Assembly: GCA_031285295.1 (NCBI GenBank)
Contig: JAITWK010000037.1
Coordinates: 53,219-117,218, forward strand
DNA length: 64,000 bases
Reading direction: 5' to 3'
From: Deltaproteobacteria bacterium
GTDB taxonomy: Bacteria > Desulfobacterota > Desulfovibrionia > Desulfovibrionales > Desulfovibrionaceae
Position 1 is the first letter of the stretch. Every line of letters starts with the position of its first letter. The notes beneath the pieces are model-generated. The model saw only the letters and a program-made list of their open reading frames with translations. It did no database searches and was not told the origin of the DNA. The position numbers and the translations under genes are program-made. Positions 27,271 through 34,724 of the stretch are shown here, piece after piece.

Positions 27271-29190
27271 ATGGCAATAGTATATCCAGATTTTGAAGCG
27301 ATTTCAAAGTTGCGCGTCTTACCAACAGAGGGAGAATTTTTTCTTCTGGATTACTTGGCTAAAAATCTTGATAGCTCGTATGAAATTTTTTTTAATCCAT
27401 ATTTGGATGGAGATAGGCCAGATATCGTTATTTTGAAGCAACATCATTGTGCAATAATTATAGAAATAAAAGATTGGATTCTTTCATCATATTTTATCGA
27501 TATTGATAACAAATGGTTTGCATATACAAAAAATGGAGATTTGCAAAAAATACGCTCACCTCATCAGCAGGTATTTCGTTATAAAGCTAACATGTTCGAT
27601 CTCCACTTGCCGGAGCTAGGAATGGCAGAAGCTTTAAATAAAAATTTCTATAAGGTTATCCATCCATTTGTGTATTTTCACTGTGCACAAGCAAATGATA
27701 TAGATACATTTTATAGAAAAACACTTGATGGTCTATCTACCCAAAAAAATGTACTAAATGAACAGATAAAGCTTAATCAGATTAATTTTGAAATATACGA
27801 TAATAAAATAAAACAATTATCTAGTAAAGAATATAAAATAGATCGTGATCGTGCGATGTCTTTTTCCAAAGACTCTCTCGATAAATTAATAACAAAAATT
27901 AGTAAAATAGAGAAAGATATTCTTTTTCATGATAATATATATGAAGAATTTAAAAGAAGATTATCTCCACCAGATTGGGTGTACGCACAAGGAAGACCAA
28001 TAGAATTTGACTCAAAACAACAAAGATACACACAAAGCATTAAGGGACTTTCAAAGATTAAAGGTGTAGCAGGTTGTGGTAAAACATCAATTATCGCTGC
28101 TAGAGCTATAAATGCATATACACACCATGAAAGTGTATTAATATTAACTTTTAATATTACCCTTAAAAGACTAATTCGTGATAAAATAAGTCACATTAAT
28201 CATCATTCTAAAGCAAAAATTGACTTTAATAAAATAGAAATATCTAATTATCATCAATTTTTTATGGCGCAGATCAATAATCTTAGCAAACACATTAATG
28301 TTCCAGCCACGGCCAATAAGCGAGAATTGGAGATTTTTTGGGATAAAGAATTTAAAAACACATCCTATTTTGAAGGACAAAACACTAATAAATACTCATC
28401 AATATTTATTGATGAAATACAGGATTATGAAAAAGAATGGATAACGATTATCCGAGACTATTTCCTTGAGCCTGATGGGGAAATGGTTTTATTTGGTGAT
28501 CAGTCGCAAAATATTTACCAACGAGATGAAGACCCTCTAAACAAATCATTTATTAAAGGGTTCGGGAGATGGGAAAAACTTACCAGATCATACAGACCAA
28601 ATATAGATAGCTTGCTTGTTACGAGCTTTAAGCAATTTCAAGAACATTTTCTGACAACTAGACATGAAGATTTAGATATTTTTGAAGCCAAACTAAAACA
28701 AGGATATATAAATGTTAACCTCTTAGCATACCATCCATATGAAGATAACAAAATCGATGAAATATCACGAACAATAGATTATTATATCAAGAAGTATAAG
28801 TTAATTCCAAACGATATAACAATACTTTCTTCAAAAGTTGGCATTTTGAGCCAAATAAATGATTATTTTGAAAGACATGAAAAAACAATAACAATGTTCG
28901 TAACAAGTAAAGAAAAAAAGGCATGCGAAAAGAACATACTCCATGATTTTGAAAAAATTGAAAGGCGTAAAAAAGAATTCTTTGTTCAAAACTCTGGAGT
29001 CATAAAAATTTCAACAATACATAGCTTTAAGGGGATGGAATCTGATGCAATATTTTGTATACTCGAAGGAGATGAAGAACCAGAAGTAGTCTATACAGCA
29101 ATTACAAGAGCAAAGAAAAATCTCGTTGTATTCGGAAAGGAAAATAATATATATGCAATTTTTTTTAAGAAGCAATATAACACAAATTAA
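27271..29190 (+). CDS. NERD-type nuclease fused to UvrD-like SF1 helicase (defence candidate)
   Basis: This single 639-residue protein carries a nuclease and a helicase. At the N-terminus (residues 15-110), E21, PD at 50-51 and the E-x-K of EIKDW (65-67) form a NERD/PD-(D/E)xK-like site. The middle (about 150-225) is a helical, Lys-rich insert. The helicase follows: Walker A GVAGCGKTS (265-273), LTFNITLKRLI (motif Ia), Walker B FIDEIQD (379-385), GDQSQNIY (409-416), SYRPN (440-444), STIHSFKGME (581-590) and YTAITRAKK (608-616). All SF1 motifs look intact. The gene is far more AT-rich than its neighbours, with AAA/AAT/ATA codons throughout, so it was acquired. A role in phage or plasmid defence is inferred from this domain pairing and setting. 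Confidence 0.88.
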   Translation: MAIVYPDFEAISKLRVLPTEGEFFLLDYLAKNLDSSYEIFFNPYLDGDRPDIVILKQHHCAIIIEIKDWILSSYFIDIDNKWFAYTKNGDLQKIRSPHQQVFRYKANMFDLHLPELGMAEALNKNFYKVIHPFVYFHCAQANDIDTFYRKTLDGLSTQKNVLNEQIKLNQINFEIYDNKIKQLSSKEYKIDRDRAMSFSKDSLDKLITKISKIEKDILFHDNIYEEFKRRLSPPDWVYAQGRPIEFDSKQQRYTQSIKGLSKIKGVAGCGKTSIIAARAINAYTHHESVLILTFNITLKRLIRDKISHINHHSKAKIDFNKIEISNYHQFFMAQINNLSKHINVPATANKRELEIFWDKEFKNTSYFEGQNTNKYSSIFIDEIQDYEKEWITIIRDYFLEPDGEMVLFGDQSQNIYQRDEDPLNKSFIKGFGRWEKLTRSYRPNIDSLLVTSFKQFQEHFLTTRHEDLDIFEAKLKQGYINVNLLAYHPYEDNKIDEISRTIDYYIKKYKLIPNDITILSSKVGILSQINDYFERHEKTITMFVTSKEKKACEKNILHDFEKIERRKKEFFVQNSGVIKISTIHSFKGMESDAIFCILEGDEEPEVVYTAITRAKKNLVVFGKENNIYAIFFKKQYNTN

Positions 29191-29204
29191 ACATATATAC
29201 ATCA

Positions 29205-29444
29205 TCAAAACACGACAATTGAAAAATATTCCGTTCCCCCAAATTCAATCACCATGTTACACCGTGCTACTACTCCATAAATATCAAAAAATAATGCTGA
29301 TGCATTAATATTCATCTTATTACGCATATAAAGACAACCCTCTCTTCGTTCTGGATTGCTCTTAAATATAATCTTTATTAAAACAATAGCATCTAAATTT
29401 TGCGGAGCGAGATGGTCTCCTCTGGACTTTTTATCTGGAAACGA
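29205..29444 (-). pseudogene. 5'-truncated open frame convergent to the helicase gene
   Basis: Most of the AT-rich spacer after the helicase is one open frame of 79 codons on the minus strand. It starts right after a TAG (29445-29447) and reads KKSRGDHLAPQNLDAIVLIK, later LYMRNKMNINASALFFDIYG, ending YFSIVVF. The first ATG is about 40 codons in, with a weak ribosome site. The balanced amino acids suggest a real but beheaded gene, cut at the island edge just before the AbrB gene. I recognise no family. Confidence 0.35.
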
Positions 29445-29490
29445 CTACAAGTAGGGATAGTAGGGAATTGGTTTTCTCTTGGAGGTTAAA

Positions 29491-29760
29491 ATGGAAGCTA
29501 TCTTGGTGGACAACGCCAAAGTAATGGCCAAAGGGCAAATCACCCTGCCCAAAGACATACGCGAGGCTTTGGGCGTTCAGACTGGTGACAGGGTGACGCT
29601 CATCCGCAAGGATGATCAGGTCATCATGATGAACTCCGCGCTGTATGCCATGAAGATGCTGCAAACGGCCATGAAGGGTGAAGCTGAAAAAGCGGGCATC
29701 ACTTCTGCTGAAGATGTGTCGGCCATGATCGCGAAAATGCGGGCTGAGGATAATCAGTAA
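29491..29760 (+). CDS. AbrB-type antitoxin (SpoVT/MazE fold)
   Basis: This 89-residue DNA-binding antitoxin has GGAGG 5 bases before the ATG at 29491. The swapped-hairpin AbrB domain fills residues 5-50 (AKVMAKGQITLPKDIREALGVQTGDRVTLI). The remaining helix (ALYAMKMLQTAMKGEAEKAG) would wrap the toxin. The stop codon overlaps the toxin's ATG by one base (TAATG), the usual coupling of such pairs. It presumably represses its own promoter. It sits at the right edge of the AT-rich island but has host-like composition. Confidence 0.85.
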   Translation: MEAILVDNAKVMAKGQITLPKDIREALGVQTGDRVTLIRKDDQVIMMNSALYAMKMLQTAMKGEAEKAGITSAEDVSAMIAKMRAEDNQ

Positions 29761-30167
29761 TGCGGCTTCTCATAGACACGAACATTCTGGTTTCCGCCGC
29801 CCTGTTTCCTAACAGCGTGCCAGCCAAAGCGTTTACCAAGGCTGTAATCCCGCCGCATGAGGCTGTTGTATGTGATTACTCGTTAGATGAAATGCGCCGG
29901 GTCTTCAATCGAAAATTTCTCCATCGGCTGGGCGACTTCGAGAGCTTTGTTTCCCGCCTGATCCTTGCCATTGAAGTCATAGGCACCCCGGATCAAAAAA
30001 ACAGTGTTGAAGGGGAAAGCGCCATCCGGGATGTGAACGACCGCCCGATTTTCCGGGCTGCGGTCAGTGCAAAAGTTGACATAATTATCACTGGCGACAA
30101 GGATTTTCTTGAATCCGGCATAGCCAAGCCGAAAAGCATAACTGCGGCGGATTTTCTTAAAGGATAG
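29760..30167 (+). CDS. PIN-domain toxin (VapC-like ribonuclease)
   Basis: This 135-residue PIN domain is a predicted Mg-dependent RNase. The acidic residues are visible: D6 in LLIDTNILVSA, E in YSLDEMRRVF, D in VNDRPIFRAA and D in IIITGDKDFLE. The start is coupled to the antitoxin by TAATG. The sequence is closer to the PIN_3/YgjM-like group (DTNILVSA) than to classical VapC, so the target RNA cannot be predicted. All catalytic residues are intact, so the module is probably live. Confidence 0.85.
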   Translation: MRLLIDTNILVSAALFPNSVPAKAFTKAVIPPHEAVVCDYSLDEMRRVFNRKFLHRLGDFESFVSRLILAIEVIGTPDQKNSVEGESAIRDVNDRPIFRAAVSAKVDIIITGDKDFLESGIAKPKSITAADFLKG

Positions 30168-30318
30168 CCACGTCTGTCTCAAAAAGGCAAAAGGAGTTAC
30201 TCAGTCAAACCCCTTCGGCATTTCCACCTTTTTTAAAAATATTTTCGAACAGGCTGCCGAAAATTCACCACTTGAGCTGTGATGTTTTGTTTGCAGTTCT
30301 CCCGGCCTTACTTCCCAC

Positions 30319-30347
30319 TTGACCAGAATCACGCCATTACTTAACCT
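30319..30347 (+). promoter_or_regulatory. Possible sigma-70 promoter of dnaX
   Basis: TTGACC (30319-30324) and TAACCT (30342-30347) are 17 bases apart, ending 14 bases before the dnaX ATG. The leader would be very short, and no Shine-Dalgarno site is visible, so translation may be nearly leaderless. Confidence 0.4.
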
Positions 30348-30361
30348 ATCCAGATAAAAAT

Positions 30362-32182
30362 ATGAGCCACGCATCACTCACCACACGTTATCGTCCGCAA
30401 ACTTTTGCGGACCTCGCCGGGCAGGAAACGCTCAAGGCCATTCTGTCACGCGCCGCAGCCGAAGACAAAGTGGCTCCGGCCTACCTGTTCAGCGGCACCC
30501 GTGGCGTGGGCAAAACCACCATTGCCCGCATTTTCGCCAAAGCGCTTAACTGCCGCAACCCGGTACAGGGTTCTTCCGGCCGCGAGCCCTGCAACCAATG
30601 CGAACTTTGCCGCTCCATCACTCTGGGGTCATCGGTGGATGTGGTAGAAATCGACGGCGCTTCCAACCGCGGCATTGACGATGTGCGCAGGCTCAAGGAA
30701 TCCGTGGGTTACGCGCCCATGGAAAGCCGCTATAAAATTTTCATCATCGACGAAGCGCACATGCTCTCGCGCGAGGCTTTCAACGCCCTGCTGAAAACGC
30801 TGGAAGAACCCCCGGCGCGCGTTACCTTTATCATGGCCACTACCGAGCCGCACAAGTTCCCGGTAACCATTGTCAGTCGCTGCCAGCATTATGTGTTCAA
30901 GCGCCTGAGCGACGCCGAACTGGAAACGCACCTTAAAAAGGTGCTGGCATTTGAAAAGCAGTCCTATGAGGATGCCGCCCTGCGCCTGTTAACACGCCGC
31001 GCGGCTGGCAGCGTGCGCGATGGCATGTCCATGCTTGGACAGGTGCTGGCTCTGGGCGGGCAAACCTTGACCGAAGCGGACACCCGCGCGGTGCTTGGCC
31101 TGGCCGGGCAGGAACTTTTTTTCAGGCTGATCGCGGCCATCAAAGATTCCGACTGCGCGGCCCTTAGCCTGCTCACGCGCGAAATGCTGGACCAGGGCAT
31201 TGACTTGGGCTTTTTCCTGCGCGAACTCACCAGCACCTGGCGCAACCTCTTCATGCTGCGCCAGATTGGCCGCGAGGCCATGCCACTGCTGGAACTTCCC
31301 CTGGCCGAAGCACAAAGATGGGCGCAGGAAGCCGAAGACATGGAACTGGCGCATATTCACGCCTGCTGGCAACTCACCCTGGAAGGACAGCGCCGGGTGC
31401 TCACCAGCCTGGAGCCTTCCATGGCGCTGGAGCTTTTGCTGTTCAATCTGGCCATGCTGCCCCGGCTGATTTCCATGGAACAACTCTCCGGTGCGCAGCG
31501 CAAGTTAAGCAACGCGAAGCCCGACAGGGCAGAGCAACCGGAGCTGGCTGAAAAAAAAACTTCACTGAGCGCCGAAACTGAAGCCACCTCTCATAACTCT
31601 CATTCTTTTCAAACTGACAAATCGGCAAGCTTTGGCGAAGATCAAGCGGAGCCTGAACCGCAAGCAGAACTGACCGAACAGCCTGAATCGGCGCCTCTTG
31701 CCGGGCATCCCATGCGCGTTGCCCATACTGAGCAGCCGACACAAGAGGATCAATCAACCAACCCCGCCAAGCCCGGCCAACCCGGCGACTGGGCGGCATT
31801 TCTCGCTTTCTGCGCGACAAAGGTTGTGGATACTCCTGACGCTGCCGCCGGGGCGGAAGTTTCTCAAACTTCGAAGTTGCCTGCCAGCTTGCCCTCTCTG
31901 CTGGCTTCGCTGAGCGCCGAATGGAACGCGGAAGGATTGTCGCTTACCCCGCCGGATAAATTCAGTGCCGAGCGGCTGCGGCAACCGGTGCAACGCGATG
32001 CCCTGAATGTTCTGCTGCGCGACTTTTGCGGCTACGATCCCGCGCTGCGCCTGCTGCCTCCACCGGAAATACAGCAAAATCGCGACAACATACGCGACAA
32101 AGTGGAAAATCTGCCTACAGTCAAGGCTCTTGAAGCAAGCCTGGGAGCCAAACTGATCGACTGCGGCCCCTGGTACAGGTAG
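30362..32182 (+). CDS. dnaX: DNA polymerase III subunits tau/gamma
   Basis: This is the clamp-loader ATPase that opens the sliding clamp and ties polymerase cores to the helicase (606 aa). The N-terminal AAA+ domain has Walker A FSGTRGVGKTTIARIF, a four-Cys zinc module (C63-x9-CNQCELC type), Walker B FIIDEAHML and the SRC sensor region VSRCQHYVF. Domain III ends near residue 375. A Glu/Gln/Pro-rich linker (about 385-475) and a C-terminal tau-specific domain follow. A run of nine A residues at codons 397-400 could yield a short gamma form. ybaB and recR follow, the classic dnaX-ybaB-recR order. Confidence 0.97.
   Translation: MSHASLTTRYRPQTFADLAGQETLKAILSRAAAEDKVAPAYLFSGTRGVGKTTIARIFAKALNCRNPVQGSSGREPCNQCELCRSITLGSSVDVVEIDGASNRGIDDVRRLKESVGYAPMESRYKIFIIDEAHMLSREAFNALLKTLEEPPARVTFIMATTEPHKFPVTIVSRCQHYVFKRLSDAELETHLKKVLAFEKQSYEDAALRLLTRRAAGSVRDGMSMLGQVLALGGQTLTEADTRAVLGLAGQELFFRLIAAIKDSDCAALSLLTREMLDQGIDLGFFLRELTSTWRNLFMLRQIGREAMPLLELPLAEAQRWAQEAEDMELAHIHACWQLTLEGQRRVLTSLEPSMALELLLFNLAMLPRLISMEQLSGAQRKLSNAKPDRAEQPELAEKKTSLSAETEATSHNSHSFQTDKSASFGEDQAEPEPQAELTEQPESAPLAGHPMRVAHTEQPTQEDQSTNPAKPGQPGDWAAFLAFCATKVVDTPDAAAGAEVSQTSKLPASLPSLLASLSAEWNAEGLSLTPPDKFSAERLRQPVQRDALNVLLRDFCGYDPALRLLPPPEIQQNRDNIRDKVENLPTVKALEASLGAKLIDCGPWYR
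31551..31581 (+). other. A9 slippage site in dnaX with early out-of-frame stops
   Basis: Nine consecutive A residues occupy 31551-31559 at the end of domain III. Shifting to the -1 frame gives AAC TTC ACT GAG CGC CGA AAC TGA, a stop at 31579-31581 after about 406 residues. Shifting to +1 gives CTT CAC TGA, also an immediate stop. This matches the layout of programmed slippage sites that make gamma from dnaX. Confidence 0.6.
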
Positions 32183-32233
32183 AGCCTGCTTTTTTATCCA
32201 AATTATCACTTATTAATACACGGAGTTGAAAAC

Positions 32234-32545
32234 ATGCACAGAATGAACGATTTGCTGCGCCAGGCGCAGGTTATGCAGAATAAGATGGCCAAAATGCAGG
32301 AAGAGCTGGGCGAGCGCCTGATCGAAGCCGGAAGCGGCGGCGGTATGGTCAAAGTGGTCTGCAACGGCAAGCAGGAACTTATTTCCATCAATATCGAAAA
32401 AGAAGCCGTTAACCCGGACGATGTGGAAATGCTGCAAGATCTGGTACTTACGGCTGTAAACGAAGCCCTGCGCCTTTCGCGCGAAATGGTGGAAAAAGAA
32501 ATGGGCAGCCTGACCGGCGGCATGAAAATTCCTGGTATGTTTTAG
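32234..32545 (+). CDS. ybaB: YbaB/EbfC nucleoid-associated protein
   Basis: This small DNA-binding protein (103 aa) works near RecR and the replication apparatus. It shows the family pattern: N-terminal helix (MNDLLRQAQVMQNKMAKMQEEL), a central sheet (GGGMVKVVCNGKQELISINI) and a C-terminal helix with LVLTAVNEALRLSREM. An alternative start at 32243 (MNDLL) is equally good. Its stop TAG shares a base with the recR GTG start, so the two are translationally coupled. Confidence 0.92.
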   Translation: MHRMNDLLRQAQVMQNKMAKMQEELGERLIEAGSGGGMVKVVCNGKQELISINIEKEAVNPDDVEMLQDLVLTAVNEALRLSREMVEKEMGSLTGGMKIPGMF

Positions 32546-33150
32546 TGCGTAAAATCCCTGAACCTTTACAGGCGGTAGTGGATCACCTCTGCCGCCTGCC
32601 CGGCTTCGGACCAAAATCGGCCCTGCGTGCCGCCATGGTCCTGCTCAAATGGCCTGCCGGTGAAACGGCCCGTATGGGGCAGGCCATTCTGGATCTACGT
32701 TCACGCCTTTCGCTGTGCAGCCGCTGCGGATCGCTCACCGACCGCGACCCCTGCGCCATCTGCGCCGATCCGGCGCGTGAACGTCACACACTCTGCCTGG
32801 TCTCGGAATGGGACAGCCTGCTCACGCTGGAGCAGGGCGCTTTTTATCGCGGGCAATATCTGATTCTCGGCGGCCTGCTGGCCCCGCTGGAAAACATGAA
32901 CCCGGAGCATCTGGATTTGGATCGCCTGGATCAGCGTCTGGCCGAAGGCGAAATCCGCGAGGTAATTCTCGGTCTGGGCGCGACGCTGGAAGCGGAAAAC
33001 ACCGCATCCTACATCAGTAGGCGCATTGCCGCCGCCTACCCGCAAATTGGCGTTACCCGTCTGGCTCAGGGCATTCCGCTGGGTTCGGAAGTCAAATTCA
33101 TGGATAGCGAGACGTTGCGTTTGTCCATGAAATACAGGCAAACGCTCTAA
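32545..33150 (+). CDS. recR: Recombination protein RecR
   Basis: This is the RecFOR-pathway clamp protein for gap repair (201 aa). The start is a GTG overlapping the ybaB stop by one base. The order is the helix-hairpin-helix (LPGFGPKSALRAAM), the zinc finger CSRCGSLTDRDPCAIC with four cysteines, and the Toprim domain (LCLVSEWDSLLTLEQ, GEIREVILGLGATLEAENTASY). It ends with the Walker-like GVTRLAQGIPLGSEVKFMD segment. Downstream to 33237 are two short hairpins, including GGGGAAATCATTTCCCC near 33163, before tatD. Confidence 0.95.
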   Translation: MRKIPEPLQAVVDHLCRLPGFGPKSALRAAMVLLKWPAGETARMGQAILDLRSRLSLCSRCGSLTDRDPCAICADPARERHTLCLVSEWDSLLTLEQGAFYRGQYLILGGLLAPLENMNPEHLDLDRLDQRLAEGEIREVILGLGATLEAENTASYISRRIAAAYPQIGVTRLAQGIPLGSEVKFMDSETLRLSMKYRQTL

Positions 33151-33237
33151 TGAGGGGTGCAGGGGAAATCATTTCCCCTGCTGGAGGGGCCTGGGGAGGC
33201 AAAGCCTCACCAGAAAAACTATTTTAAAACGAGTTTG

Positions 33238-34092
33238 ATGATGTCAAAACATTCGGAAAAAGCCCCCCTGCCCCTGCCGGAAAGCTTTAATCTGCCGCTG
33301 ACCGGCGTGGAGAGTCACGCCCACCTGGACGGCAAGCATTTTGCCGATGACCTCGAGGTCGTGCTTGAACGGGCCAGAAAAACCGGCGTAGCCCGCATCG
33401 GGCAAATTTTCATGTCGTCCGCTTTATGGGAAGAAAATAAAAGCCGCTTCCTGCCCCATGACGAATTCTTTTTTCTGCTGGGCATCCATCCTACCGAAGC
33501 CGAACTGCTGACTGACGAAGAGTATGAAAAACTGCGCCATATCCTGAAAACGGAAAGTCGAATGAAGGCGGTGGGCGAAATCGGGCTGGATTATTACTGG
33601 AAGGATTGCCCGCGCGAAACGCAGCGCACGGCTTTTGTGCGCCTGCTGCATCTGGCCGGTGAACTGGACCTGCCCGTGGCCATACACAGCCGCGATGCCA
33701 CCGAGGATACCATAGCCATCCTCACCGCCGAAGGCTTCAAGGATCACCCTCTGGTCTGGCACTGTTTCGGCGGCGATGCGGCCCTGGCCGAGCGCATTCT
33801 GGAGTTGGGCTGGCATATCTCCATTCCCGGCCCGGTAACATTTCCGGCCAACCAGGCCTTGCGCGATGCCCTGCGCCAAATCCCGGCGGATCGGCTGATG
33901 ATCGAAACCGACTGCCCCTATCTGGCTCCCATGCCCTACCGGGGAAAACGCAACGAACCAGCCTACCTGGCGTTCACCATTCAGGCCATGGCCGAGGCCA
34001 GAGGCGAAGATCCGGCTGACCTCTGGACGGCTTGCGGGGTTACCGCGTTAAAACTTTTCCGACTGCCGCAACTTGCACATTGCGCCATTTAA
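33238..34092 (+). CDS. tatD: TatD family metal-dependent deoxyribonuclease
   Basis: This amidohydrolase-fold 3'-5' exonuclease/DNase is used in DNA repair and degradation. The paired ATGs at 33238/33241 are the likely start (284 or 283 aa); the longer frame from 33157 runs through a spacer hairpin and is rejected. Metal-ligand motifs are ESHAHLDG, GEIGLDYYW, AIHSRDATEDT, LVWHCFGGD and IETDCPYLAPMPYRGKRNEP, all intact and in order. No strong ribosome site is visible. It may be read from the dnaX-ybaB-recR transcript. Confidence 0.92.
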   Translation: MMSKHSEKAPLPLPESFNLPLTGVESHAHLDGKHFADDLEVVLERARKTGVARIGQIFMSSALWEENKSRFLPHDEFFFLLGIHPTEAELLTDEEYEKLRHILKTESRMKAVGEIGLDYYWKDCPRETQRTAFVRLLHLAGELDLPVAIHSRDATEDTIAILTAEGFKDHPLVWHCFGGDAALAERILELGWHISIPGPVTFPANQALRDALRQIPADRLMIETDCPYLAPMPYRGKRNEPAYLAFTIQAMAEARGEDPADLWTACGVTALKLFRLPQLAHCAI

Positions 34093-34095
34093 TAA

Positions 34096-34110
34096 TAGGA
34101 TTAAATCCTA
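34096..34110. promoter_or_regulatory. Probable ParD operator
   Basis: This is a perfect 15-base dyad, TAGGATT-A-AATCCTA, 18 bases before the parD ATG. Ribbon-helix-helix antitoxins bind such short dyads to repress their own genes. Confidence 0.5.
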
Positions 34111-34128
34111 TACAGATGGAGAAATGGT

Positions 34129-34398
34129 ATGCGAACAACACAGCAACTTAGTATTACCTTGCCTAATGAAATGGCAAACACGGTAAAAGCCAAGGTGCAA
34201 ACTGGCGAATACGCCACGGAAAGCGAAGTCATCCGTGACGGTTTGCGTGCTCTTATGGCTCGTGATCGAGCCGTTGAAAACTGGCTTTATTGCCAAGTAG
34301 CCCCAGCTTACGATGCCCTGAAAGCGGATCCGTCTCGTGCCGTCACTGCCGACACAATACGCGCCAGACTTGCCGCTGAACATGCCAAAAGACAATGA
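34129..34398 (+). CDS. parD: ParD-like ribbon-helix-helix antitoxin
   Basis: This is an 89-residue antitoxin. The N-terminal RHH domain (residues 5-48) has LSITLPNEMANTVKAKVQTG and YATESEVIRDGLRALM, the standard ParD pattern. The C-terminal part (ENWLYCQVAPAYDALKADPS) is the toxin-binding helix. It overlaps the toxin gene by ATGA. A dyad 18 bases upstream is a likely self-operator. GGAG lies about 8 bases before the ATG. Confidence 0.9.
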   Translation: MRTTQQLSITLPNEMANTVKAKVQTGEYATESEVIRDGLRALMARDRAVENWLYCQVAPAYDALKADPSRAVTADTIRARLAAEHAKRQ

Positions 34399-34724
34399 GC
34401 TATCGCATCGTATTTTCACCGGAAGCCGAAAGACAGCTTACGGCGTTGTATAATTACATTGCTGATGCCGCTTCACCGGATGTGGCGAAGAGTTACACAG
34501 AGGCCATTGTAAGCTATTGTGAGAGTCTGTATGTTTTCCCCATTCGCGGCACCATGCGCGATGATGTGCGCCCCGGGTTACGCATCACCAATTATAAAAA
34601 GCGGACAATTATCGCTTTTGAGGTGGATGCGAAAATTAAACAAGTTGCAATTATCGGTTTGTTCTATGGCGGACAAGACTATGAAGCCATTTTGCAAGAG
34701 GATGCAGCGTTGGAAGGCTTGTAA
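34395..34724 (+). CDS. parE: ParE-like toxin
   Basis: This 109-residue RelE/ParE superfamily toxin has relatives that poison DNA gyrase. It shows YRIVFSPEAERQLTALYNYI at the N-terminus, FPIRGTMRDDVRPGLRITNYK in the middle and the IIGLFYGGQDYEAIL ending, all of ParE type rather than RelE (no RNase His/Arg set). It is translationally coupled to parD. Its 3' end overlaps the probable start of the next gene (34702) by 23 bases, so the M99 peptidase may be partly co-transcribed with it. Confidence 0.9.
   Translation: MSYRIVFSPEAERQLTALYNYIADAASPDVAKSYTEAIVSYCESLYVFPIRGTMRDDVRPGLRITNYKKRTIIAFEVDAKIKQVAIIGLFYGGQDYEAILQEDAALEGL

Noticed and set aside
30168..30361. Small SRP RNA (ffs) upstream of dnaX
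   Set aside because: The conserved GGAAGG/AGCAG apical loop motif is absent on both strands.
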